A stretch of 64,000 nt of DNA from Micromussa lordhowensis (GCA_964020085.1 OZ026606.1:8137483-8201482); one strand, 5' to 3'. Shown: positions 11,001-24,760, counted from the first letter of the stretch. Notes: a model not told the origin generated them from the sequence alone. Program-made: numbers and translations.

Positions 11001-14000
11001 ATGGGTTTGATTTTTTCTCTGTCCCACGCTTGTGTCATGTTGATCAATTCACCTTTCACACTTCATTACAGAGATTAAAATTCACCATCTTTATTCACTT
11101 ATCAAAGACAAGTTAAAGTTATTGCCAGAATGGTAGCAGTGAAATTTAACCATCATTTTTAAATTAGATTTGTGCAACTGGCAAAGAAAAGAAATAATAA
11201 TTATAAATAGTATAAATTATATGAGAAATAACCATAAACAAACCTGTTAGTGTTAGACAGACTTTCAGGAAGCTCAAGGTCATTTTGAACTGAAAAAAGG
11301 AAAAAAAGAAGTTATTTAACAAGCAGTTGTCACTAATGCATGATCACATTCTCTTACAATGACTTGCATGATTGTCTCTTTCGATGATTCTTGAACAAGA
11401 TATTAATGGCTTAAAAATCTACAAGTTCATCAAATCTGAATATATAACTGTTAATTCCACTCACCATAAAGTTCCTGGAGTTCATCGACTTCGCTTGGAG
11501 TTAAAAGCAGATGCTTATTCCTAAAAACAGAGTCAAGATGTTACAAATTAATTACATCGTAAAATTAACAACTAATCAAAATGCAAATTGAAATTTTAGG
11601 GATTATTAAGGTAAGGCAAGAATAACAACTTACTCATGGCGATCACAAAAGCTGTGAACTAGTCGTAGAAACTGGATCTTTAATGCAGTTTGCTGAAAAC
11701 GAAATTAATTTAAGTTAGAGTCAAAAGGGGAAAAATGCACAGATTCTGGGTTCTATAAACAGTATTTTTTTATCATTTATTTTAAACTCTATGTCGAAAG
11801 GAAAGCTGTTCATATCTTACCGGTGTGCATTCATGATCTCCAACCTCTATGTCCATCAAATCTGGATTCCTAAACGACATAACAAGATTCATTTATTAAT
11901 TAATACTTATTACTAATTTAAATTGATATTGACTGATATCTCATGGAAAGATTGGAGGAGTTGAAAAGACAAGTTTTCTTTGGTCACACACAATAAAAAG
12001 GAACGTAACAGTGTGGTCTTTTTGGAGTAATTTTTTTTCGGATTATAAGAGTTATCAGAGATGGAAACAGACGTTTGACAACCCATTTATGTTGGTTGTG
12101 AAACAACTTGATCTAGAGCACTTACATTCTTTCTGTTTCATTCAGCCATGACATCTTGTCAAACAGCTGGCTCATTCCAGGAATTAATTTTAGCTCTGAC
12201 AGCCTCTTCTGAACCTGCAAAAAATCAAAACAATAAATAAATATCACCATATAAGAGAATAATAAATCATTTTATCATTCGATGTATTTTCCCTTCCTTT
12301 TCATTAGCTGAGAGCCCACCACATGAGCTGCAAATAACTGCCTACAAGTAATCATCTGCTCGTGTGCAACTGTCTAAACATCAAATCAATGATCTGCTCG
12401 CCACTGACTTATCACAATGTTCAGCTCAACCTCGTCCAATAATCGTCAAATACACTGTACATGTATAGTCAGGTAATCAAGCAGCTTTCAAAAAGAATAA
12501 CGCTGATCAACACTAACAAAAATTAGTCAGGAGTAAATTCATGATGATAATAAAAAAGTGAATTGCAATGTTATTGTTTCTAGTTGAACAGTTAATTGAA
12601 AAGATTCTCTTTTTCACTTGACTTACAATTAATTTATGCTTTCCCGTCAAGAACAAACAAAGAACATAGAAGACCTCTACTTTGTGCATGACCTGGAAAG
12701 AAAAAATATATCACACTTGAGTATCATGTTAAATAAACTTCAGAATTTGCAATTAAGCTATTGAAAGATGCAGTCAGCCAATAATCAAATGTACAAACCT
12801 CGTGTATGAGTTTGAATGAAGATTGCAGCCTTGGTGCTACCGAATCTGGTTCATCCAAATCTAAATCTGCTACAGAAAGAACAACATAGTTTAGCAAACT
12901 TCCATTGATCTGATTTAAAATAGGCAAGTTTTATTTAATAATAGTCACAATGCTATTACTAATCAAAACTTAGAAACTGGAAAGATCAAATGTCTCATAC
13001 CCATATCAAGGCCTTCTGACATGAGCACATTCTGTAAGAAGGTTTGGAAGTCAAACATGTCGGGAAAATGAGAAGATCTCTCCACTGCAAAGCAACAGGA
13101 AAAATCAAATTGATTAGTATTTAATCACAAACCCATAGAAAATTCAATGTACATTGTGTTTACTACATACTATTCGATATACACATGAGATTACACATGA
13201 GATTACAAAGCAAAGTGGGAGACTCATCTTACCCATTGGTTGGCAGGCCAGCCTAACAATCCTAGGGAGAAACTCTTTCAAACCTATAAGTGTTGCTGGA
13301 ATAAAAACATGAATGAATGAGTATTGGTAAAAATTTAAAAAAGACCTCTGGCTGAAATGATTAACAAGTTACAAGCTTTCAAATGCCTGAACTACAGTCT
13401 TCAATGGGCAAAATGTGAATGACAGGAAGCCAAGAAAAATACAAAATTTGAATAAAAATGTATGAAATTGCAAAATAATAAAAATGCAAATGATTATGAA
13501 TGTTATCCTGGCTGCAGCCCTTCAATAATTTCATGAATAAGTCAATTGTATAATGTAAATAAATGTCAATATAAGTTGAATATCTTGCAGGAGACCATCC
13601 TTGGGGTCACGGAAGAGTGCATGTTGCTAGCAGGATGGACACAATGTTTTTACATTTTGTAGAGCTCTAGTTCATGGTAATTTTTAGTGGTGACAATTAA
13701 AACTGAAATTGACAACTAAGAAATACCTTGGTTGTTATCTGCCACCTCCTTCTGTGACAATCCTTTCTTATCCACTTCATCTTGAGCAAGTACTATTAAA
13801 AGTAAAATGTGTTAAACTTCAATAATCTAGAGTGACCAGCTTCTTACAATGTAATCACGGCAATGAATTTCCCATTTCTCATCAAAGGTTAGAAAAATAA
13901 AAGAACTGATACTTACGAGTGCTTCTCTCCTCAACAGATTCTAAGTCAGACAGAGAAAACGATAGAACACGACAAAGGTTTGCCAACTGATTCTGGTCCA

Positions 14001-17000
14001 AGATGTTCAACAATTTTCTCATATTTGCTGAAATAAATTCATAAAACCCAATGTTAACAGCAGAAAAACAATTTGCAAAAATCAAAGGGCATACATGTAA
14101 TTTACTATTAAGTGTAAAATTCCAACTTATAAGTTATAGTACTTGCAAAATTAACAGTTAAATTGTTTGACTGCAAAAACTAAGGTACTGTACTGAGACT
14201 ACAAGGCATATCATTCCTGAGTACCACTACCTTAAAATTATTAAAACATAAATCTGGTGAAAGAAAGGGTAGCAACTTACCAGTGCTGTCCAGGTCGATA
14301 AGTTCTTTTCTTGAGCCAAAAAGATCCTCTAACACCACAGATGCATAACTATTTGGATACATAAAAAAAAATAACTCCCATATATAAATGCAAGAATATG
14401 GCAGCAGGTAATCAATGGAATTATAAATCACAGTCAGAGAGTTTAATACACCAGTTAAATAGAATGAACAAATAAAAAGAGTGTATGGAGTAAACACATC
14501 TAGCTGGTTGTCAGTATCTAGCAAACAACTGTGCTACTTAAGAAGTAAGGTATGTGGATATTTATGATAGGAAGCTTATTATTTCATTTTTCATTGATCG
14601 ATATGTTTATAAATTTGCCTGTTTTCACTGTACATGTACTAAACACTATTAGGTATTACTGCTGCAAAACTGTTATTAAAACTTCATCAAACAAGACCAT
14701 ACTGAAGGTTTAAGACTTACGTAAAGGTCTTTTTCTGCTCTAAAAGGGTGAATAAATGACTAATCAAATCATTCCTCTTTGCTAAATTAGTAGCAACTCC
14801 ATCAACCTGCCAAATAAAAGTAATACAAAAAATATTATAAAAAAGTACATATCAAAAATATTTATTTTATAGATCTGAGAATCAGTAGATCACAACAATA
14901 GCCCACTTGCTATTGTAACACATCTGTTGATTTTGTATTTTATGTTGTTGATAGATTGCCTGTATAATACATTGAAGGCAAATTCACTCATTAAGTTAAC
15001 TTACCACAAGACAAATATTATGGATGAAGTCAAGACACAATGACCACAAATTATTTTGCTGCACCTCTGCAAAGTAAACAACATAAATGTCAATGACATA
15101 TTATCAATAATGTGTGCACAGGAGCAGAGATAACATTTGTTCCTTAAAGCATTTTAAAATGCTTGATGGCTTAGACTTTTCACATAACTTGAAATGTAAG
15201 ACAGAAGAATTCCTATTAAATGTCATTCTCCAAGACTTATTAATCTCATGGAGACAATGCTCTACCATCATATTGCATATAAAATGCCGATCTACTATTA
15301 AACATACGTAAATATTAATAGCTCTTACTTTTTTAATAATTTGACAATTATGCCAGTCACATAAAGTGAGTGATTATTAATAACAATTTTCCAGTATTTG
15401 GATCTCTGATGTTCTAGAAACATACATTCAATGAGTAATGTAATTGTCAAATAATTAAATGTAATCGTCATTTCTGCATACATGTAGCTTGTTATTAAAA
15501 ATAATATTGTTATTGCAAAATCCATAATTTTACCATATAGTACTTACTTGTTGGCCTCATCTTGCAAGACTTAAAACCATACATGACAGGATAAAATAGG
15601 ACTTGGATAACAATCTGCCATAAAATAGAAATATCACTTAAATAAAAATAGACCTTCAACTACAGTTCAAATATATATATTTAATTAAGACTTGTTAAAC
15701 TGCAGACTTCTCACTAAGGCAAATTTGTGATAGATCAAATCATGCAGAACCCTTGAAAACCATCAAAAAGTTGTCAGAACTCGAATTATAAAAAGCTCTG
15801 TTGAGTGACAAATTTCTAGATCATAACTTTAGTTAGCTACAAAATTCAAACCCAGTAAGCCATGGTGTATTCAATACAACAAAGTCTCATAGCATAGTGA
15901 TACATGCATGGCAAAAACTATCTGCACCGAAGATTATTATTAGCATACTATCGAATCAAACACAAATTTGGCTGCTGTAAAATTGGGACTGAAAAAGTCT
16001 CGACACATTCTAAGGCAGATATATGTGAAAGTCATTCGCCACGGGCGAGCAGAACCAACCGGAAGTGAAACCAAGACGTCTTGTCTGACTATTGACACTA
16101 ACACCATAACCAGGAAACAATCTATCTGATATACCGATGATAGAGTATGGCAAAATTAAAGTTGCACCATTGGCTAAATAAATTATGCAGTGACAGATCG
16201 AAGGAATAAACAGGTTCGCCATAGTTCTAAGTGAAATCGACAACGTTTGCCAATTTGTCAATACAACTTGTACGCTTTACAAGCACCACAGTTAAGTCTG
16301 AAGTTACGGAATCGTAGATGAGTAGATGAGTTGTTTGTTGGTAAAATATAATACCACTTTCGAATTACGAATTACGAAGACAAGCTATAAAATCAGTGTC
16401 TAAATATTGCATTTTCGCACCTACGATCTGGCAAATACAAACGTTTTAGAACGGTGTTGAAATCTATCGGAAACTCAGGGTGTAAATCGACTTCCAAAGG
16501 AGTGATAAAACGTAAATCAGTAAAACCCCCAAAACCAGTCCAGACTGCACAGAAAACATGGGCTGAAACTAATTGAATGGTTCTAGCTGGAGTTGAAATA
16601 AATTCATAAGTTTGCTCACCTCGACTCCACCGAATAAATTTAAAACTTGACCGGTTCGAAGCCTCTCCTTCGCAAAGAATGGAAGATCGTTTTCGTACAG
16701 CACACTGGTCATCGAAGTGTCAGAGTTGAAGAAACTTGACAGCTCCTAGGACAAAAATAGAGATTAACGTGAGAAATAAAGAAAAAACCTAAAATGACTG
16801 AAGCTACAATACTTTGATTCTTGATAAAACAATTAAGCTTGTAATATTCAAAAGCTGCCTCAGATCGAACTAACGTGATGAAACAAACAACGCAATCAAG
16901 CAATTTGACCGAGCAGTAGATTACAATTCCATTCAGTTGTAAAATTCGTCGAACATTAAACGGGCAAACGAACTAGTAGTTAGTCTTATAATAAGCTAAG

Positions 17001-17320
17001 TTAAGTATACCTTAACATATCGGGAACATTTCATGACGTTAAACCTCTGGGCGCTGCTGTTTCGTTCTAATTTGGCAAGAAGAAGAGGTATTTCCTTGAA
17101 CTGCAAACGACGATCGACATCTTCGACGAACTCTTGAGGAAGCTGAAAGCAAGAAAAGCGAGTTAATGTCAGCGTTGATGCAAGCTTCGAGCTAAACCAC
17201 ACCAAACTGTCTAGTTGTGAACCTCAATCTTACCAAGTTCGTTCTGAGGCATCTTCCAGAGATTTGGGATGACATGATGGTCGCAGCGAGGTTTCTATTT
17301 CCACAACTCCTTTTCGCCAT
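8058..17320 (-). CDS. TRPC4AP: TRPC4AP (TRUSS), short transient receptor potential channel 4-associated protein; 27 coding exons
   Basis: In vertebrates TRPC4AP is a cytoplasmic scaffold linked to TNF receptor 1 and TRPC channels, and a substrate receptor of the DDB1-CUL4 ubiquitin ligase. Coding exons read on the minus strand: 17320-17234, 17142-17011, 16745-16620, 15614-15548, 15066-15005, 14806-14721, 14348-14281, 14027-13917, 13792-13727, 13295-13233, 13084-13001, 12869-12799, 12692-12627, 12214-12126, 11869-11821, 11692-11634, 11520-11465, 11289-11244, 10868-10785, 10666-10576, 10455-10318, 9952-9844, 9627-9518, 9323-9243, 8834-8776, 8552-8486, 8174-8058. All introns are GT-AG and the frame holds, giving 747 aa (human about 797). 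Blocks shared with the human protein include LFGGV, LFTLLEQKKTF, QNQLANLCR, ALKIQFLRL, FDLLGELMKFN, NVVDSNMLIRC, QENVSCLNT and SSCISFDHWK. The start at 17318-17320 is the first ATG after an in-frame TGA nine bases upstream. The protein ends shortly after the last conserved block and lacks the acidic human C-terminus. Confidence 0.95.
10004..10117. mobile_element. small MITE in TRPC4AP intron 21
   Basis: Terminal inverted repeats TTTAAGTGCCACTATGA and TCATAGTAGCACTTTAAG enclose about 80 bp. It is non-coding. Confidence 0.5.
10931..11065 (+). repeat. tRNA-like SINE fragment in TRPC4AP intron 18
   Basis: Contains AAGCTCAGTGGATATAGCAC, resembling an RNA polymerase III A box, and GGGTTTGATT where a B box (GGTTCGATTCC) would be expected. 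A short inverted pair flanks it (GTGAAAGGGGAATTGATC and GTTGATCAATTCACCTTTCAC). The B box is degraded. Confidence 0.45.
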
Positions 17321-17560
17321 CGTAAATCAATAACAAGACAGTGAAATCGAGAAGCTAACTATGAATAACACCGGAGAGTCACGAGGTTGCAAGTTATCGA
17401 GAGATTCTTTTGATCGAGATGTAAACTTAGTATGAAATTTTACACGGCAGCCATTTTCATCTTATATACCTTGCGCGCTTCTGAAAAGAGAACGTTCGGA
17501 GAAGATTCAGCCAATGGAAACGCTCGGTCTATACGTGCCGACGAGAAAGACCAATCGCGA
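17321..17560 (-). promoter_or_regulatory. TRPC4AP 5' UTR and promoter region
   Basis: On the minus strand a TATATAA match lies at 17467-17461, about 140 bp upstream of the start codon. CCAAT-type boxes lie at 17511-17515 and 17551-17555 as read on the plus strand (inverted relative to the gene). Between the TATA match and the start codon is a short upstream frame of ATG, three codons and a stop (about 17454-17440), which would act as a uORF if transcription starts at the TATA box. Assignment is by motif and position only. Confidence 0.4.
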
Positions 17561-17599
17561 GCTTTCTTGCATTGAAATTATTAATTGGCGGTCAGGTTC

Positions 17600-19560
17600 C
17601 CGCTAGGCAAAATGGCGCGCAGCGCCACAAAAAGGTGTACTTTAAAGACACTTTGAGGCGATAGCCGATAATCGAATCGCTTTGTAAAGGATTGCGCTTT
17701 CTTTTCATTATGAACAATGCAATAAAACTACCTCTTTGTCGGCGCGCTCGTTTTAACCTAGGGAAAGACTATAAGGTCTGTTTTTGCTGACAAATTCGAC
17801 CCTCGCCCGCCTAGCCACGTGCGACTTCTAAACTATTTCAGAAGTATGTATATTCATAACTGTTTCTGACCTCGTTTCACTTGGAAACAATTATTATGTT
17901 AACGTTTTGCATCAAAATGCGACTTGCTTAAAGATATAAAGCGTGAGTTTGAGTTCATTTATCGGCGTGACACCTGAACTATAAAACTGCCTAATGCCTG
18001 CAGATCTCACTCATTTTCTCTAAATGTCGTACAGTCTTGTTACAGTTCCTCTGACTTTGACAATGATCAAATTTAACTGGGCGACGAGGCCAAGATTCTC
18101 GATATGCCAGAGTTAAAAGTAAAACTTTCATTTTCCCATTTTGGAAAATGCCGCGGTTATTCTCAAGGTCACAAGCACTGATCGGGCTCTTTCACTATTT
18201 ACTTTAAGTTTGTCGGCTAAAGGACGTTTCAAACGAAAAAAACTACTGTTAATCAGTCATACATATGTTCTTTAAATCCTTTGTTGTTGAATATACGAAA
18301 AAGGCGGAAATTTCAAATACACTTTGAAACACCGGCGCGTGGCGGACAGATGGCTAGAGATCCTGAGAGAGAGGAATGGTTCCGTTCAGACCAAAGAAAA
18401 CCGCCTAGCGGCTTCATTTCTACTTTTTCTTATTCCCGCTTCGAAAATGCATTCTTTTCGGGTTATGCCGATTATAGTTTAGTATGTACTGACAATAAAT
18501 CGTTCTTTGAAAATGAACGCTGATAAAATAAAAATTGATAGAAAAACATATAGTATCATAGATTTCCTTCGATTGATTCCGTACTTGAAAGGACCTCACC
18601 ATTGCGGCCAATTTCTTTAGAATTTCGCAATCGGAGAATTATTCTTTTAAAGTGTACTTAAAGCGAACAGAAGAGCCATATCGTCTTCGTGTGGTCTTCA
18701 ACAGAGACCCAGTAATTGGAAATTATATGCCTTACTTTATTTTACATGGAGCAATCTTCAGTCTGTTAACTTGGCTAAATAGCTTAGAATGGTCTTCCAT
18801 CAGAAGACCCTCGGTAAAACAGCCATAAATTTCAATTGTCGCCAAAAATGGAAATCAAACACTGGGCTTTTTTAAAAGAAATCTTCGTATTGATTCATTC
18901 ACTCTGATATCTGTTGCTTTTAAAGTTTCGTTCGTCGGATAGTGCCGGAATTTGTATCTAATGTTAAGACTGACAAGGATGCAAAGGAGATGAGAGCACC
19001 AAGATATGTTCATAGACGCTACCATAATGATAATAGACAGTGAGACTGCGAGAGCTAAATTGGAATACTTTAGAAAGGAAATTAAAAGAAATAGGCTCGC
19101 AATTTTATATCAAATGTATAACAGCCTTTTAAATATAGGCTCAAGCAGGGCGTGAAAGCCACTACCTACACAAGTACTGGTTTATAGTACCGGGTATTTT
19201 ATAATCTAACAATTTCGTTTTCCTCCCCGACCGGGACTAGAAAAACTTGCCACTGAACATAATTGAACCAGATTCTATGCCCACTTGCTTATGATTTGGA
19301 ATTAGCCGAAGTCAATAAAAACTGGAGAGTAGAAAATGTAAATAGAAAAACTCTCTGAAAAGTTACAAAACCACAAATCCACGCTTATCCTAGTTTTCCT
19401 TCGCAGAAGTTAATCCAACAATTAAGGAACATGATGGTTAGTTGAAACAACTTAACCCGGATGTATGCGTTGATGTCTTAGTACATTTTGTGTCAATGAA
19501 GCAAGGGAATTCATCTTTAATGACTCCTCTATATGTTAACTGATGCTGACACAGAGAATT
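17600..19560. other. intergenic stretch, no gene seen
   Basis: No spliced coding pattern, RNA gene or clear inverted repeat was recognised. Short frames such as 18281-18523 lack any family resemblance. Confidence 0.4.
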
Positions 19561-19589
19561 AACTCTGAAGTGTAAATTTAAGTGCTAAA

Positions 19590-19775
19590 TAAACCCGTGA
19601 ATAACCCACTGGGCGTTAGCCCTAGTAAAGGGAATCAGGAAACCACACGAGGTAAAGAAAAAATCTTTTGACCTCGGTGGGAATCGAACCCACGACCTAC
19701 GGATTAGATCTACCGTTACTCTAATCCGGAGTATTAGAGTAACGGTGTTCTTAGTGCTACGCGGCACAACATTCA
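19590..19775 (-). repeat. tRNA-derived SINE-like fragment
   Basis: On the minus strand a perfect B-box-type segment GTGGGTTCGATTCCCAC reads near 19694-19678. It is preceded by a T-arm-like region and a duplicated GTTACTCTAAT / ATTAGAGTAAC hairpin where the anticodon arm would be. No complete cloverleaf forms, so this is a SINE remnant and not a tRNA gene. Confidence 0.5.
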
Positions 19776-20084
19776 TATGTACCCTCTATATGTTAATTTG
19801 TTATAAACAATCACTCGTCAAGTTCAAACTGACTGCAACAGAGTCTCCAAGACACAAATCTACTGTCTTTTAGTACCGTTAATGTTTACTCTCTGTACGA
19901 CTGAGCCAGGCCCAATCGTAACGTATCAGTTCAGCCTGAGGTACTGAAATTTCTACCCTAGCACTCAGCGTTACAAATAAAATTAAAGCAGATCTAGATT
20001 TTGTCACAGACTATTTGCTGTTGGTACAGTTCTATGGTAAGTCATCGCAGTGAAATATCCACTGCCAGCAGTCTACTTCTAGCG

Positions 20085-20300
20085 AGAAGCAAAAAAACGC
20101 CAGAGGCACACAAAGAGAACAAAGCCGCCGGGCTCGCTGGGTTTCTATTGCTAGTGCTCGCCCCGACATTTTCTCGCCGGGAAAATGGCGGCGTAGCGCA
20201 GCGAGAAGCGGCATCTTTTCGCTTCCTCCTCCACGAACCAAGCTCACTTCATTTCGCTATTTATACACTGGGGCAACCCAAGTAAACTCAGTTTTTCAAA
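20085..20300. other. CpG-richer island in intergenic DNA, unexplained
   Basis: This segment is clearly richer in CG dinucleotides than its surroundings (for example GCCGGGAAAATGGCGGCG) and has inverted GCGAGAAGC motifs. It could be a promoter, an unannotated first exon or a repeat end. No downstream gene could be supported. Confidence 0.3.
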
Positions 20301-21700
20301 CTCAATACAACAGTTATATGACAAAAAACATACAGAATTGTCATCCTGGATATTCCAGTAACCCACTTGGTGTTGCACTTATTGAGTTGCGCGCGATGTA
20401 TTATACAAAACATCAGCTTTTCTTGCCGGCAGTAAGCAACCCGATGAGCGAGACAGGTTGCAATTCAAGCTTCTTTATTCGTTTTTTTTTTTTCGCGTTC
20501 CAAGGCAAAAGATCGATATTGTTATTGTTTATTTGCTTACTACTCATAATATTCAACTTAAGCCACATCCGCACGAGCAATTTTTTTGTGACAATTTTAA
20601 TGTGACAAATATCTTTGATCGAGTAGATGGCACAGCAAATATTCGTCATCGGTTCAACGTTTAGTGCGCCAGTAATGACTCTGGACAGCAGAGATACACA
20701 TAATAAACAGGCAAATAAGAATTGTCACACAAAAAATTGCCACAGAAAATGTGCTTGTGTGGATGCGGATTTACGCTACAACACTTACGGATAACCACTA
20801 TACTAGTGCTTGACACAATTAAGGCATGGCTCTCAATTTATTGCATCAAAACATTGGGGGTGGTCTATCTTTTAAGTCTTCAACCACTTTTTCAGACTCA
20901 TAGGTTTGCAAATTTTGTCATATTTCTCTGCATGATATGTGAAAATTAGGTCACGCGACTTGATACGGCCAAAAAATTTAAAAACCTTTAAGCGAAAATG
21001 GCACCAGTTTATACCAACAGTTATTCAAAATGAATGCTCCAAGATCTGTGCCCGCGCGTATTCAAATATTCGTCATTGTGAAAACAAACGGCATTCTGTA
21101 CTAGCTCCCAGTCCCCATATACAAATGACTTCTTATTTATAATTTTATTTTAAAAAATCTCAATAAGTCCAGGTACGGAAATGATGTACCTAATAGTCTT
21201 AACATTATCAAGGCAACTTAAAAGTGGTGTCATTTTGCTAAGAAAACTTGCCCCGAGAATTATTGCTCACATTGATATCCCAAGGTTACAATGTGTTTTT
21301 AAAATGCTTCAGAAATTAGACAACTCCATCCCTTTTTTCGTGAAAAGTTTTGAACCAGGCCTTAATTATCTCAGTTAAGTATACTTACAACCCAGGACCG
21401 TACTACTTACAATACTTGCGGCAATTACAAAACATTTCTCAACGAAACTTACGGTGATCATGATTACATTGCAATATAACCAGACTCTGAACTGACATAC
21501 CGTGATAATTAGTATAAATAATGATTTTTATTTAGTTTCAGTAATAAACCTATCGATTTCATCTCTTGTCAAATCCTACAAGGCCTAATGTGAGTTCATT
21601 CTTCAGCTTCACCGAGACTCGATTCTGCAAAGCATGCACATGCGAAGACGCTTGGACAATGAGTAGCGACTCTCTCTTCGACTTATTTGATCATGACTGC
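20301..21700. other. intergenic stretch, no gene seen
   Basis: AT-rich sequence with random short frames only and no supported feature. Confidence 0.4.
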
Positions 21701-21708
21701 GCCTTTCA

Positions 21709-21944
21709 ATAACATGTGGACTCTAAAATTCAAAGCTTAACTGACAAATGCTGGTTTTTCGCTACCGTCAATCAAATGTTCGGCGGCTTCTCCCAGCTTC
21801 CGACTGCTACCGAATGCGCGGTAATCAAATCAAATCATTGAGCACAGTTCAGTCAGCATAGTCGGAAGCTGGGAGGAGCCGCTAAACATAGCGAAAAACG
21901 CATTTATCGGTCGAGCTTTGAATTTTAGAGTCCGCATGTTATAT
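21709..21944. mobile_element. MITE with about 90-bp inverted arms
   Basis: The outer arms pair ATAACATGTGGACTCTAAAA with TTTTAGAGTCCGCATGTTAT. Nearer the centre, GGCTTCTCCCAGCTTCCGAC pairs with GTCGGAAGCTGGGAGGAGCC. The loop is about 60 bp. It is non-coding. Confidence 0.75.
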
Positions 21945-23605
21945 TATCTTTTCCCTGTTTCCATTCTTACTGATGTAAATCAGCCGGTTAAAATTCTAGA
22001 GCTGAAATGAATTGCATATTTGGACCTGCCTGCTTGTTTCTATGCGCTGCTGCGTTTAGTCGGCGAAGAACTTGCAACAAGGATAGTGGTACTCGATGTT
22101 TAGGTAGCTTGCGCGGCAAGTGTTCTTGTACGACTGCTTCCGCAGCATTCTGGCCGCGAGAAATTAAAAGAGGGTTAGAGCAAAAATATTGACAAAGCTA
22201 CCGCCGACTACGTCGTAGTTTTTGTTCTCGCCTCAATTTAATGTTCGCACTCTCCCATGGAACGCTTTCTATGTGGTTAAATCGTTAGGTGGCGTACTGA
22301 TAAGGACCAAAACTACATGGGCACCACAGTACTCACACTCAAGGAGGAATGCTTGGGGACATGGCAGTTATTGTATCATAGCTTACTACCGTTATGAATT
22401 CTTTTATTACTGATCTAATTTTCCTTATCCATTGGCTATAAAAACACTGCTAAGATCGAAAACTGGAGGCAAGCCCAGTAGAAGGTAAATCACTGCCGCA
22501 AAAAGATAATAAAAGAAGAAAAAGGAAAGGTAAAAATTAAAAAAAAAACGAAAAGCCTAAAGACGTAGGTCACGTTCTCGAAATTTTGATTTCTGCGCAT
22601 GCCCGAGCAAACATGTCACAAAACGCGGTGCTTATGGAAAGAGAGCCACGCTATCATGTTGCAAATGCATTTTTGAGTAGACTGGAGCTACTTTAGCTCA
22701 AATCCAGGCTGAAAATCTCCAAAATGTCCAAAAAAATGCGTTTTTGACAAAACGCTACAGGAGTGAATGGGTTAACATGTAAACAAGAATGACAATCAGT
22801 CTGCCTTACTCATTTCAATGTGGTTTGTGGCTGAAGAGTGTTCGCAATTGAAATTCAATGCTTTTTATATACGTACCGCAATCCGCAATTGCAAATGTTT
22901 TTGAAAACCAAATTTCCATTTGTAACGCTAAATTGCGCTAGGAGGGTATTTAGTTTATTGTGTTTCAGAAGTCAAAACTTTCGAAGGAACAGACTTACTT
23001 GCTTCAAGAACAAAAATACCTACTTATCCGTCGGCTTCATTTCAACGTCTCGATATTAATATAGACAGTTCTAAACAAAGCTGTTACAAAGATTAATATG
23101 TATTCGCTACAAGAATTATTAGTAAACAAAAAAAATCTTAGCAATATGTGACCAAGGCCAGAATTTGTTGAAGGTCTAAACAGATTAACATGCAAGGTTC
23201 AGAAGTAATCAAAGAGTTCTATGACCAATCTCGTGAATACAAAGTGAATAATATAACGTACATATAACGTATGTAAAATCATTTACTCGACACAGTAACG
23301 TTTAAAGAAATTTATCAAAAAGAATTCCACGAAATTAAACCGAACGAATTGAACAACCAACAAACACAATATGCAAGTCACCACGTTTCAGCGTCAAATA
23401 GCAAATCCTGTTCGCTTTTAAACACAGGCACCCCAAGCTCGTAAAGCGAGAGTCTTATTATGTATACACTAGCTAGCACTGTGGTAACTCAACAGGACCA
23501 ACAGTCGAAACATAAGGATTTGTATGGGAAAACGGGCGGTCTATTCTTAAGCGTAAAAAGCTTATAAAACATAAATGATAAAAACAAACTTCCCTCGCTT
23601 GAAGT
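21945..23605. other. intergenic stretch, no gene seen
   Basis: No coding, RNA or clear repeat feature was recognised; one 61-codon frame at 22007-22192 has no supporting signal. Confidence 0.4.
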
Positions 23606-23609
23606 GTAT

Positions 23610-23799
23610 TTAAGCAATAGAACACTTTGTCGTGTTTACATAGCCTCATCTGAACACGAGGATGGTTTTGGGAGAATTCGTGACAGTTATGCAAACCCTC
23701 GAGTACGTCTCGGTTTCGCATAGCTTTCGAGAATTCTCTCAGCTCCCCGAGTGTTTATATGAGGCTACGTAAACATGGAAAAGTGCTTTATTGCTTTTA
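23610..23799. mobile_element. degenerate foldback MITE
   Basis: TTAAGCAATAGAACACTTTG pairs imperfectly with AAGTGCTTTATTGCTTTTA, and CGTGTTTACATAGCCTCAT pairs with ATGAGGCTACGTAAACATG. The inner arms meet at GGAGAATTC and GAATTCTC. Confidence 0.65.
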
Positions 23800-23961
23800 T
23801 AAAATAATCCTCAAAAATACGCGCGAATCCTAAACCTCACAACCGTGTTTATATACTCTCATCTAAATACATCTATCGACCAATGAGAGCACGCGTAGTA
23901 GCTCGGTTATTTTATAAATTTCGTTGTTAAATACAACCGAATGTAAAGTTTGACGCCAAAC

Positions 23962-24594
23962 TTAGGCCCCGTGCATACTATGCCGGGGAAATGTCAAAAC
24001 GCAGCTTTATTTCTGCGATTAGGCCTACCGTTCACACTAATCCGGATCAAAAACGGAACTTTCCGAACACGTTCTTCAAACCGGGGAAATTTGAAAACGC
24101 CGCCTTTGCGTTTCAGTGTTTACGGAAAACATTTTGAAAACGGAGGTTTGCGAAAATGATGACGTCTTGATAATTAGGTGATGAACCCCAACTCTCAAAG
24201 GTGCACTTAAAGATGATTTCCAGTCCATACTGCGCAGTCTCAGCACCCTAATGTTTACAAACATTGTTAGTACCCACTCGATGGAATGCGAATCGATGTT
24301 AGTCGTTACGAACCACATACCACATCTTTTTTCAACAGCTTCATTGTCAGTTGTTTCATCAAGTGATATAAGAAAGAAGGAAGCATAAAGCTTCAAACGT
24401 TTTGCATCCATAATTGTTTTGAAACTTTGAATATTTACTTCATGTAAGTAGTTGCGAAATTATTACATTTTGTGATGTCTTACATGAAACAAAACAAAAA
24501 CGCAAACAAACTCTCGAGAGTGCGCAGTACGGACTGCCGCCAGTGATTGCCTTCGTTTTCAAATTTCTCCGGTGTAGTGTGGACAAAGCCTTAG
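23962..24594. mobile_element. MITE family member with TTAGGCCCC / AAAGCCTTAG ends
   Basis: The left end, with CCGGGGAAATGTCAAAACG, is matched at the right by the complement of AATTTCTCCGGTGTAGTGTG. A related, more decayed copy lies at 31640-32264. It has no coding capacity. Confidence 0.6.
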
Positions 24595-24760
24595 TAATCT
24601 TTACCGCTAGCCGGAAAAGCCGGGCAGCCACGAAAATGGGGAAAGTTAGGTCCGAATTGATTAATTACGGTGAAAAGTACAGCGTTTAACCAGGGCCTAA
24701 AAGCAGAGAATAATCCAACAAGCGAACTTGACCATTTCGCCATTATCAGGTACTGATCTG

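Noticed and set aside
17234..17275. TRPC4AP start at the ATG at 17275
   Set aside because: An in-frame ATG at 17320 lies upstream, directly after an in-frame stop, and is the more likely start.
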